Of a stretch of 64,000 bases of DNA, positions 35,081 to 43,162 are shown in pieces (the stretch's first letter is position 1; each line of letters begins with the position of its first letter). This stretch comes from an uncultured Sulfolobales archaeon (GTDB lineage: Archaea > Thermoproteota > Thermoprotei_A > Sulfolobales > NBVN01): positions 1 to 64,000 of the forward strand of contig CALJEN010000003.1 in assembly GCA_938073905.1 (NCBI GenBank), read 5' to 3'. The position numbers and the translations under genes are program-made. The notes beneath the pieces were generated by a model, which searched no databases, was not told the DNA's origin, and saw only the letters and a list, made by a program, of their open reading frames with translations.

Positions 35081-35971
35081 ATGAGCGAGTGGAGTAGTAG
35101 GGTCGAGAGGTCTTTGAGGCTGGATCCCGACAAGGACCTAGTGCTGGAGCTGATCAAGAGGGCTACCGAGGGCAGGAGGCACTTAGTCGTCAGCTCCGTC
35201 GGACAGTTCGGCAGTGCCGGCAGGTATCTAGCGCACCTGGTGAACTCCCTGACTGGCTCGAGCGCCTTCTACGTGGAGCCGCACGAGCTCATGTACTACG
35301 TGGCACCGTACGACGAGAGCCGGGAGGTCGACGTGCTGCTGGTCTCTACCCCAGGGGGGACCAGCGACCTCTACATGCTCCTCGACCAGCTCACCCTCAC
35401 CGGACACAGGGTCTCCCTGGTGTCCGAGCCCCTTCCGGAGGTCTTCAAGCGCAGGTTCGGCGGGGTCGACGCGGTGGAGGTCTCCTGGAACGGGATGGGT
35501 CTGCTCAGGCTCCTCGCGCTGCTGGCCTACTCCGTGTCCAGCATCGGCAGGGCTGAGCTGCGAGCGAGAGCTCGGAGGATAAGGGAGGAGTGCCTCTCCC
35601 TGGTCGAGGTCGCCGACGAGCTCGTTGAGAGGTACGGCGAGGAGCTGGAGGTAATCAGGGAGGCGCTCTCGGAGCCCTACGTGGTCACCTACACGCCAAC
35701 CCTGGAGCCGGCAGCGGAGCTCGTGGCGCTGGGTCTCAGCAAGGGCCTGGCCGTGGTGGCCGGGCTCCAGAGAGCTTATCTCTACGTGGGAAGACTGTTC
35801 AGCAAGGTGCTCGCGTTCACTACGGACGTCGAGGCTCACGTGCTGAGGTACTACCTCAACAGGGTGGTCGAGAGGGGCGGTAGGGTTGGTGAGGTGAGGC
35901 TCAGGACGGACCCGCTGACGGCCCCCCTCTACGCGCTACTCCTGGTGTACTACGCTGCGGAGGTGGGGTAG
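35081..35971 (+). CDS. SIS-like (sugar isomerase domain) protein, function unknown
   Basis: HLVVSSVGQFGSAGRYLAHLVNSLTGSSAFYVEPHEL...VDVLLVSTPGGTSDLYMLLDQLTLTGHRVSLVSE resembles SIS nucleotide-sugar fold. Confidence 0.6.
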   Translation: MSEWSSRVERSLRLDPDKDLVLELIKRATEGRRHLVVSSVGQFGSAGRYLAHLVNSLTGSSAFYVEPHELMYYVAPYDESREVDVLLVSTPGGTSDLYMLLDQLTLTGHRVSLVSEPLPEVFKRRFGGVDAVEVSWNGMGLLRLLALLAYSVSSIGRAELRARARRIREECLSLVEVADELVERYGEELEVIREALSEPYVVTYTPTLEPAAELVALGLSKGLAVVAGLQRAYLYVGRLFSKVLAFTTDVEAHVLRYYLNRVVERGGRVGEVRLRTDPLTAPLYALLLVYYAAEVG

Positions 35972-35972
35972 G

Positions 35973-36680
35973 GTGAGGCTGGCCCTCCTCACGGGCTCGA
36001 CCGGAGTCCTGGGCAGGAGGCTGGTCCCGCACCTGGCGCGGAGCTACAGGCTGATACTCCACTACCGGAGGTCGGAGGACGTCCTCAGCTCTCTCCTCGA
36101 AGACCCCCTAGTCAGGGAGTCTCTGGCTGGAGTGGTGAGGTGGGACTTCGGCGGGGGGAACCTCGAGGGCTTCGTCGAAGAGGTGCTCAGGATCGGTATC
36201 CCGGACCTGGTGATACTCTCCGCGTCGTGCTACGACTCTACTCCGGCGAGGGGGGTCAGCGAGGAGCTCTTCGAGTACCTGGCGAGGGTGAACCTGGTAG
36301 CTCCCTCCTACATAGCTCTCAGGCTCGGCACGGTGATGGAGAGGGGACTGGTGGTGTTCCTCACGGACATGATAGCTACGTCCGGCCACGAGGTCTACGT
36401 CGGGATAAAGCCCTCCCTGCCGTACGTAGCCTCTAGAGGGGGCCTCCAGCACGTGGTTAGGTACCTGGCGAAGGAGCTAGCACCCAGGGTGAGGGTCGTC
36501 GGGATCGCGGTGGGCTGGGTGGACAACCCGAGAGCGAGCAGGAGGCTGAGGGAGGCGGCTCTGAGATCCATTCCCACCGGAGCGTTCGTGGAACCGGAGG
36601 AGGTCTACAGGCTCATAGAGCTAGCCGCAAGCACCCCTAGTCTCAACGGGGTTTTCCTGACGATGAGCGGGGGGATCTGA
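35973..36680 (+). CDS. short-chain dehydrogenase/reductase-like protein
   Basis: LLTGSTGVLGRRLVPHL Rossmann; LPYVASRGGLQHVVRYLAKELAPRVRVVGIAVGWV. Confidence 0.8.
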   Translation: MRLALLTGSTGVLGRRLVPHLARSYRLILHYRRSEDVLSSLLEDPLVRESLAGVVRWDFGGGNLEGFVEEVLRIGIPDLVILSASCYDSTPARGVSEELFEYLARVNLVAPSYIALRLGTVMERGLVVFLTDMIATSGHEVYVGIKPSLPYVASRGGLQHVVRYLAKELAPRVRVVGIAVGWVDNPRASRRLREAALRSIPTGAFVEPEEVYRLIELAASTPSLNGVFLTMSGGI

Positions 36681-36957
36681 CGGGGTTCAGCCGCGGGTTC
36701 AGATATCACCGCGTCATCCCTTGTAAGACTCATCACCTATCTGCGCGCTCCCGAGGAGTTCGTCGACCCTGCGCTTAAATCCTCAATACCGAGAGCCGTC
36801 GCCCGAACCTCTTCCCGAGCTCTCGGGTCACGACGTCCCCACGTAATACTCGGAAACCGGCGCTCCGAGCTCCTTTGCGGGCTCACCGTCGCCAGAGCTC
36901 TGTCGCGAAGCTCAGCGCGTATAAGTTACCTCGGAGGCTCTGTAGGGAGGGCTGAGC

Positions 36958-38187
36958 TTGCTGCCGGCAGAGGACGCGGTGGTCGAGGTTATCAAGAGGG
37001 CGCTGAGGGAGAGCAGAGTATTCAAGAGCAGAGAGGCTCTCTCAAGCGACTACATACCGGACAGGCTGCCCCACAGAGAGGAGTACATCAAGAGGTTGGC
37101 CGAGCTCCTCTCGCCCCTCTTCAGGGGCGAGAAGCCCAGCAACGTCCTCGTCTACGGGCTCACGGGAACCGGGAAGACGGCCGTCGTGAAGTACGTGACG
37201 ATGCGCTTCAGGGAGTACGCGGAGAGGGCCGGGATCGATGCTTTCAAGTTCGCCTACGTGAACTGCCGCAACGAGGACACCAGCTACAGAGTGCTGCTCA
37301 AGATAGGGTCGGACCTCGGGCTCAGGATCCCGTTCACCGGGCTATCCGTGGCCGAGCTCCACAACAGACTTCGGGACTACCTGGACTCGAAGAGGACGGT
37401 CGTGACGGTCGTTCTGGACGAGGTCGACTTCCTCGTGAAGAAGGTGGGAGACGACCTCCTCTACAGACTGACCAGGATCAACGAGGAGCTGGCTCAGAGC
37501 AGCGCGAGCATAGTCGGCATAACCAACGACGTGAAGTTCGTGGAGACCCTAGACCCCCGCGTGAGGTCGAGCCTCGGCGAGGTCGAGGTGGTCTTCCCCC
37601 CGTACGACGCGCTCCAGCTGGCCGACATACTGAGGGAGAGGGCCGCGCTGGCGTTCAGGGAGGGAGTCCTCGAGGAGGGAGTGATAGAGTACTGCGCCTC
37701 CGCGGCGGCCAGGGAGCACGGGGACGCTAGGAGGGCCTTAGACCTGCTCAGGCTCGCGGGGGAGATAGCGGAGCGCGAGGGGTCTCCCAGGGTGGGCGTG
37801 GAGCACGCCAGGAAGGCCAGGGAGGAGCTGGAGGTGAACGCTGCGGCGGAGGTCGTCCGGACACTGCCCCACCACGGCAAGCTAGTCCTCCTGACCCTGG
37901 CAGCCATGGGCGGCTTCGCCGAGAGCACCGGCAACCTCTACCTGACCTACAGGAAGGTGTGCGAGGCCTTCGGGATCGAGCCCCTGACCCAGAGGAGGGT
38001 CGGCGACATCGTTAGCGAGCTCGACATGCTCGGAGTCCTGACGTCCAGGGTCGTCAGTCGGGGTCGGTACGGGAAGACTAGGGAGGTGAGCCTGGGGGTA
38101 GACCCCGGTATCGTAATAAAGGTGCTCAGCTCGGATACCAGGTTCGGGGAGTATGTTAGGCTGCTCAAGGTTGGCGGGAATAGATGA
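36958..38187 (+). CDS. cdc6: Orc1/Cdc6 replication initiator ATPase
   Basis: PHREEYIKRLAELLSPLFRGEKPSNVLVYGLTGTGKTAVVKYV; VVLDEVDFL; C-terminal wHTH. Confidence 0.95.
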   Translation: MLPAEDAVVEVIKRALRESRVFKSREALSSDYIPDRLPHREEYIKRLAELLSPLFRGEKPSNVLVYGLTGTGKTAVVKYVTMRFREYAERAGIDAFKFAYVNCRNEDTSYRVLLKIGSDLGLRIPFTGLSVAELHNRLRDYLDSKRTVVTVVLDEVDFLVKKVGDDLLYRLTRINEELAQSSASIVGITNDVKFVETLDPRVRSSLGEVEVVFPPYDALQLADILRERAALAFREGVLEEGVIEYCASAAAREHGDARRALDLLRLAGEIAEREGSPRVGVEHARKAREELEVNAAAEVVRTLPHHGKLVLLTLAAMGGFAESTGNLYLTYRKVCEAFGIEPLTQRRVGDIVSELDMLGVLTSRVVSRGRYGKTREVSLGVDPGIVIKVLSSDTRFGEYVRLLKVGGNR

Positions 38188-38746
38188 CGGCTTCTTCCCC
38201 CCGGACTACAAGAGGCTGAAGCTGAAGACGTTTCTAGTGGGCACCCTCTACCTGGGGAGGAGGCCCGCGGGCATCAAGGTGAGGACGGTCACCGTCGACG
38301 GGACCGACGGGACTGAGAAGGCCCTCGAGATACTCAGGGGTCTGGGAGGAGCCGACGCGGTCTTCCTAGACGGGGTCACCGTGGCCGGCTTCAACGTAAT
38401 AGAACCGGACTCCCTGCTCGAGCTCGCCAGGTCCGTGGTGGTGGTCTACAAGTTCGAGCCGGACGTGAGGAAGATAGAGAGAGCCCTCAGACTCCACTTC
38501 CCCGACTGGGAGAGAAGGTACGAGGTGATACTCAAAGCGTACGCGAGGTCAGGCCTCGTGGAGACCAGGTGGAAGACGATGAGGGTGGCGGTCTTCGGTG
38601 ATGCTGGCATCGACGTCGGTGAGCTGGTATCGTATACCCAGCTGGTGTCGCCTACGCCGGAGCCCCTCAGGGTCTCGGACGCCATCGCCTCGGCTCTCTC
38701 TAGGAGTGCTCTACTGAGCAACCTTCTCGGCAGGGCAGTCGAGTGA
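38153..38746 (+). CDS. DUF99 family protein (endonuclease V-like fold)
   Basis: GIDDGFFPPDY...FLVGTLYLGRRPAGIKVRTVTVDGTDGTEKALEILRGL...DAVFLDGVTVAGFNVIEP. Confidence 0.88.
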   Translation: MLGCSRLAGIDDGFFPPDYKRLKLKTFLVGTLYLGRRPAGIKVRTVTVDGTDGTEKALEILRGLGGADAVFLDGVTVAGFNVIEPDSLLELARSVVVVYKFEPDVRKIERALRLHFPDWERRYEVILKAYARSGLVETRWKTMRVAVFGDAGIDVGELVSYTQLVSPTPEPLRVSDAIASALSRSALLSNLLGRAVE

Positions 38747-38780
38747 GCCGCCGAGGTCGCCCTCCGCACCTGATGCCCGG

Positions 38781-39371
38781 CTACAGCACCTCCTCCGCGG
38801 GGAACTCTTCGACTATCTTGCGCAGAGCGCCGACGTCCTCGAGCTTCCTGTGGATGTTCTGGACTGCTTGGACTACCTCCTCCTCGCTCTTCGCCCCGGT
38901 TATGACCATCTTGCCGCTGCTGAAGATCAGGAGGACGACGCGCGGGTCGTTCATCTTGTGGATGAGCCCGGGGAACTGCTCGGGCTCGTACATCACGTTG
39001 TCCAGGTACTCCGCCGCTATCTCCAGGTTGACCTCGGTGTTCAGGTTCGCGGAGGCAACGACGTTCTGTATCTGTATCCTAGGCTTTCCGGTAACGATGA
39101 TCCCGTGCCTGTAGAAGAGCCTGAGTATCCTCTTGAACCCCTTGATGAGGGACTCGGTCTTCTTGGCACCGGTTATCACCATCTTGCCCGTCCCGAAGAC
39201 CAGGGCGGTGAGCTTGGGGTTGTCGAGCCTCAGGACGAGCCCGGGGAACTCCTCCGGGTCGTACTCGACGTTGGGTATGGACCTGGCTATGGCGTTCAGG
39301 TCGAGGCCCTGGTCAAGAGTGGCCGTGGCAACTATGTTCTCGATCTTAATCAGAGGGGTAACTTTGCTCAT
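38781..39371 (-). CDS. tbp: TATA-box-binding protein
   Basis: Two direct repeats ([40 protein letters not shown]..., [40 protein letters not shown]...). Confidence 0.98.
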   Translation of the reverse strand: MSKVTPLIKIENIVATATLDQGLDLNAIARSIPNVEYDPEEFPGLVLRLDNPKLTALVFGTGKMVITGAKKTESLIKGFKRILRLFYRHGIIVTGKPRIQIQNVVASANLNTEVNLEIAAEYLDNVMYEPEQFPGLIHKMNDPRVVLLIFSSGKMVITGAKSEEEVVQAVQNIHRKLEDVGALRKIVEEFPAEEVL

Positions 39372-39597
39372 AGCGCCGCACCCTAGGTAGCGGTCTAATA
39401 AAGTTTATAAACGCGGCGATCTCCCTGGGCCCCCAGGAGGTCCCAAAGGCGGGGAAGGAGGCGTCTCCTTGACCGTGACTTTGGTTGTCCGTGCCTCGGG
39501 CCCGGGAACCGAGCTCTTTGCGGAGGCCGGCTTCACGCGATCCCGCTCCTCCGAAGCCTTCGTTCCGGCTCACAGCCCGTTATAAGCGGCATAGGGC

Positions 39598-40389
39598 GTG
39601 TTCTGCGGGAGTGGGGAGCTGGAGCTAGTGCCCGGGCTGGAGGTCGTCGGCGAGCTTCCACTGGCCTACTCTAGGAGGCACAAAACGCTGATCCTGGCCG
39701 ACGTCCACATAGGGTTCGAGGAAGAGGTCTCCTTGAAGGGAGGTTACGTGCCCCGCTTCCAGCTCAGGAACACCCTGAGGATGATGGAGGAGGCCTTCGG
39801 TGAAGTGAGCGCCGAGGCCGTCGTCTTCGCCGGGGACGTGAAGCACATATTCAGCACCCTGGGCAGGCTGGAGAGGCTAGAGCTGGTTGAGCTCCTGACC
39901 TACGTTAAGAAGCACGTCGGGAGGGTCGTGGTCGTCCGGGGAAACCACGACAACTTCCTGCCCCGGGTCAGGAGGTATGTCGAGTTCGAGATCGTGGACA
40001 GCTACCCCATGCCGCCGTACCTGGTAGTGCACGGTCACAAGCCCCTCGGGGAGGAGCAGCTATCTCAGCAGTGGGAGTACCTCGTCATGGGGCACGAGCA
40101 CCCGAGCATAGCGCTCAGGGACCCCCTAGGCGTCGTCGGGAAGTTCTCGTGCTTCCTCGTCGGAAGCATGCCCTCCCTAGGAAGGAGGGTCGTGGTGTTG
40201 CCGGCCGTCGGGGTCTACCAGACCGGGTCGAGGGTGACTCTATCGCGGGACACCTACCTGTCTCCGGTAATAAGGGAGCTCGTGGACGTGGAGGCCATGA
40301 GACCCATCGTGATCGGTCCCGACGTCGGAGTCCTGGAGTTCCCGGAGCTCAGGGAGCTCCACGACGTGATATCCGCTGCCCCGGCTTAG
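39598..40389 (+). CDS. ICC-like metallophosphoesterase
   Basis: ILADVHIGFEEE, VFAGDVKH, VVVRGNHDNFLP, VVHGHKP, YLVMGHEHPSIALRDP. Confidence 0.93.
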   Translation: MFCGSGELELVPGLEVVGELPLAYSRRHKTLILADVHIGFEEEVSLKGGYVPRFQLRNTLRMMEEAFGEVSAEAVVFAGDVKHIFSTLGRLERLELVELLTYVKKHVGRVVVVRGNHDNFLPRVRRYVEFEIVDSYPMPPYLVVHGHKPLGEEQLSQQWEYLVMGHEHPSIALRDPLGVVGKFSCFLVGSMPSLGRRVVVLPAVGVYQTGSRVTLSRDTYLSPVIRELVDVEAMRPIVIGPDVGVLEFPELRELHDVISAAPA

Positions 40390-40724
40390 ACCTCGCGCTC
40401 CACAGGGCTCGCCTTTGCCGACCCGGAGGCTCGCGGAGAGGCTTTCGAGGCGAGAGGCTCCGCCCACGTGCCCTAGGGGCCTATGCCCGTCCGGACTCAG
40501 CTCTGCCTAGACAACAGTTTCAAATTAGGTATCGATGGGTGCTCCCCGAAGACCTGCTCCGGGTATCGCGGCAGAGACCCGAGGGGAGCGGTCGCCGCCC
40601 GAGGTGGAGTCCCTCGTGATGCGAGAAACCGCGGGCTCTCCCGGAGGGGACGGAGCTCGGCGAGGCCTGCCGGCGTGCCCGGTTGTGCGGCGGAGCGGGC
40701 AGGTCGAGCGGGCGCGAGACACGC

Positions 40725-40809
40725 GGGGATGCTCCACAGCCGCCCCCCGAAGGCCGCTGGGGCCTCCAGGGCCGGGGTGGGACGCGTGGCTACCTATATG
40801 CGACAATGG
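40725..40809 (+). repeat. isolated tnpB 3'-end / omegaRNA-RE-like relic
   Basis: GGGGATGCTCCACAGCCGCCCCCCGAAGGCCGCTGGGGCCTCCAGGGCCGGGGTGGGACGCGTGG...ATGCGACAATGG aligns to the tnpB 3' end (GGGGAGCCTCCGTTGCCCCCGAAGGCCACCGAGGCCTCCTGGGCCGAGGTGGAACGCGTAG...ACGCGACAACGG); PPKAAGASRAGVGRV vs PPKATEASWAEVERV. Confidence 0.7.
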
Positions 40810-40899
40810 TCTCTGCCGCTCCCGGGAACCTCCGCGGAGCCCTCGAAAGAGGAGCAGCGGGCGCCGACCGCGGAGCAAGGTGGTAGTCGAGGCTTCCGG

Positions 40900-40958
40900 G
40901 GATATCAGTGTGAACTAGTGTCTTCACCTCTCCAAGGCTGCCCACTTCATCATCCGGA
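40900..40958 (-). ncRNA. candidate C/D-box guide sRNA
   Basis: - strand: C ATGATGA (40947-40953), 12 nt, D' TGGA-like, 3 nt, C' GTGAAGA, 12 nt CACTAGTTCACA, D CTGA (40905-40908). Confidence 0.5.
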
Positions 40959-41044
40959 TCCAGTGGCGTCTGGAGCTAATAACTCTTTATCCTCCTCACA
41001 AGATATTTATATGCTCTGCCGGCTAGTCTCCCCGGACCAGCGCG

Positions 41045-42016
41045 GTGTTAGGGATGTCCTCGAGCCTGCTCGAGGTAAAAGACCTGCGGATATACTACTA
41101 CACGCTAACTGGGATAGTAAAAGCGGTCGACGGAGTGAGCTTCACGATGGCGGAGGGTGAGGTCCTCGGCATAGCCGGGGAGTCGGGGTGCGGCAAGTCG
41201 ACCCTGGGCTACGGTCTCCTTGGCCTTGTCCCACCCCCAGGGAAAATCGTGGGCGGGTCCATCGTTTTAGACAAGACGGACCTCACAAAGCTAAAGCCCT
41301 CCGAGCTCAGGAGAGTGAGGTGGACCAGGGTCAGCATGGTCTTCCAGGGAGCTATGAACGCGCTCAACCCCGTCTACACCGTGGGGCACCAGCTGGCCGA
41401 GCCCCTAGTGCTGCACAGAGGCCTGAGCGTGAAGGCGGCGCTGGACGTGGCTGCCGATATGGTCAAGAAGGTCGGGCTAACGCCCGACGTCCTGAGGAGG
41501 TACCCTCACGAGCTGAGCGGGGGGATGAAGCAGAGGGTCATGATAGCCATGGCGCTGCTGCTGAGGCCCAGGCTAGTGATAGCCGACGAGCCCACTACGG
41601 CGCTCGACGTCGTGATCCAGGCCCAGATAATGAACTTGTTTAAGGAGCTCAGGAGAGTCGAGAGGAACGCCATGATACTCATAACCCACGACCTGAGCCT
41701 GATAGCCGAGATAGCGGACAGGACTAGCGTGATGTACGCGGGGAAGATGGTCGAGATAGGCAGCTCGGACACCGTGTTCGGGAGCCCGCTCCACCCGTAC
41801 ACGCAGGGGCTCCTCAGGAGCATCCCGAGGCTGAGGGGCAAGGAGAAGATCACGTGGATACCGGGAGTCCCGCCGGACCTCAGGGTACCGCCTCCGGGCT
41901 GCAGGTTCCACCCGAGGTGCCCGTACGCGATGGACGTCTGCAGGTCCGAGGAGCCTCCGGAGGTCGAGGTGGAGAAGGGGCACAAGGTCTCCTGCTGGCT
42001 CTACGCCAAGAGGTGA
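41045..42016 (+). CDS. oligopeptide/dipeptide ABC transporter ATPase (DppD/OppD-like)
   Basis: GESGCGKSTLGYGLLGL Walker A; LSGGMKQRVMIAMALLLRPRLVIADEPTTALDV; C-terminal oligopeptide-transporter Cys motif. Confidence 0.94.
   Translation: MLGMSSSLLEVKDLRIYYYTLTGIVKAVDGVSFTMAEGEVLGIAGESGCGKSTLGYGLLGLVPPPGKIVGGSIVLDKTDLTKLKPSELRRVRWTRVSMVFQGAMNALNPVYTVGHQLAEPLVLHRGLSVKAALDVAADMVKKVGLTPDVLRRYPHELSGGMKQRVMIAMALLLRPRLVIADEPTTALDVVIQAQIMNLFKELRRVERNAMILITHDLSLIAEIADRTSVMYAGKMVEIGSSDTVFGSPLHPYTQGLLRSIPRLRGKEKITWIPGVPPDLRVPPPGCRFHPRCPYAMDVCRSEEPPEVEVEKGHKVSCWLYAKR
41891..42014 (+). repeat. copy 1 of 124-nt perfect direct repeat (3' end of DppD-like gene)
   Basis: Identical to 42951-43074 by direct reading (cctccgggctgcagg...gccaagaggt). 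Confidence 0.95.
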
Positions 42017-42020
42017 GAGC

Positions 42021-43076
42021 ATGCAGCCCAAGCTCTTGGTCGAGGAAGCCTACAAGTACTTCCCGCTGAGGAGATCCCTAAGCGAGATCCTGACGTTCAA
42101 AGCGCACAGGTACGTCAGGGCCGTGGACGGGGTCAGCTTCACAATCAACGAGGGCGAGATATACTGCCTCGCGGGGGAGTCGGGGTGCGGTAAGACCACG
42201 ACCGGCAGGCTCATAGTCAGGCTCATAGACTTCACATCCGGCAGAGCTCTCTACATGCCGAAGAAGGAGGTGCTCTCGGAGATACCGCCTGAGTTCCTGA
42301 TCGACGGCAAGTACGTTAACCTGGCCAGCGATCTACCCAGGCACGTAGACAAGCTCCTGAGGAGGGACGTCCAGATAATCTTCCAGGACCCGTATGGGTC
42401 CCTCAACCCGAGGATGAGGATCTACGACATCCTGAAGGAGCCCCTGGACATACACGGGATAGGCTCTACCGAGGACGAGCGGAGGGAGGCCGTGTTCAGG
42501 ACTCTGGAGGAGGTGAAGCTCACTCCTCCCGAGGAGTTCGCCGAGAGGTACCCGCACATGCTCTCCGGCGGGCAGAGGCAGAGGATAGCCGTGGCCAGGG
42601 CTCTCATACTCAACCCGTCCCTGGTCGTGGCCGACGAGCCGGTCAGCATGCTCGACGTCTCGATAAGGGCCGAGATACTCCAGCTGATGCTGGACTTGAA
42701 GGCCACGAGGAACCTCACCTACGTGTTCATAACCCACGACCTAGCCGTGGCGGCCTACGTCTGCAACAACATAGCGATAATGTACCTGGGCAAGATCGTC
42801 GAGAAGGGCCCCATAGACGTCGTAGTAAACAGCCCCCAGCACCCGTACGCCAAGGCCCTGATAGCAGCCGTCCCGGAGCCCGACCCGAGGAACAGGTTCA
42901 AGATGAGGGAGCTCCCGATAATCGGCGAAATACCCAGCGCTGCGAACATACCTCCGGGCTGCAGGTTCCACCCGAGGTGCCCGTACGCGATGGACGTCTG
43001 CAGGTCCGAGGAGCCTCCGGAGGTCGAGGTGGAGAAGGGGCACAAGGTCTCCTGCTGGCTCTACGCCAAGAGGTAG
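42021..43076 (+). CDS. oligopeptide/dipeptide ABC transporter ATPase (DppF/OppF-like)
   Basis: GESGCGKTTTGRLIVRL; LSGGQRQRIAVARALILNPSLVVADEPVSMLDVS. Confidence 0.94.
   Translation: MQPKLLVEEAYKYFPLRRSLSEILTFKAHRYVRAVDGVSFTINEGEIYCLAGESGCGKTTTGRLIVRLIDFTSGRALYMPKKEVLSEIPPEFLIDGKYVNLASDLPRHVDKLLRRDVQIIFQDPYGSLNPRMRIYDILKEPLDIHGIGSTEDERREAVFRTLEEVKLTPPEEFAERYPHMLSGGQRQRIAVARALILNPSLVVADEPVSMLDVSIRAEILQLMLDLKATRNLTYVFITHDLAVAAYVCNNIAIMYLGKIVEKGPIDVVVNSPQHPYAKALIAAVPEPDPRNRFKMRELPIIGEIPSAANIPPGCRFHPRCPYAMDVCRSEEPPEVEVEKGHKVSCWLYAKR
42951..43074 (+). repeat. copy 2 of 124-nt perfect direct repeat (3' end of DppF-like gene)
   Basis: Identical to 41891-42014. Confidence 0.95.
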
Positions 43077-43085
43077 CGGATCCGT

Positions 43086-43117
43086 ACAGTTTGTGTAAAG
43101 TTTCTTAGACAAACTGT
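43086..43117. promoter_or_regulatory. inverted repeat ACAGTTTGT-14 nt-ACAAACTGT just upstream of TATA (CTTATATAG) of mevalonate cassette
   Basis: Read directly; arms 43086-43094 and 43109-43117; TATA about 43122-43131; start codon 43163. Confidence 0.7.
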
Positions 43118-43162
43118 CGAAAGCTTATATAGCTTAGCCCGACTCTGTAGCGGTAACCATCC

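Noticed and set aside
40839-40866. GAAA-tetraloop hairpin followed by GGAGCAGC, resembling SRP RNA helix 8
   Set aside because: The matching 5' strand motif of the SRP asymmetric loop and the Alu-domain motifs could not be found; not called as SRP RNA without an Infernal hit.
40483-41160. 225-aa and overlapping ORFs in the GC-rich region before the DppD-like gene
   Set aside because: Low-complexity composition, multiple equally open frames, overlaps the real ATPase gene; only the PPKAAGASRAGVGRV part has meaning, as a tnpB-end relic.
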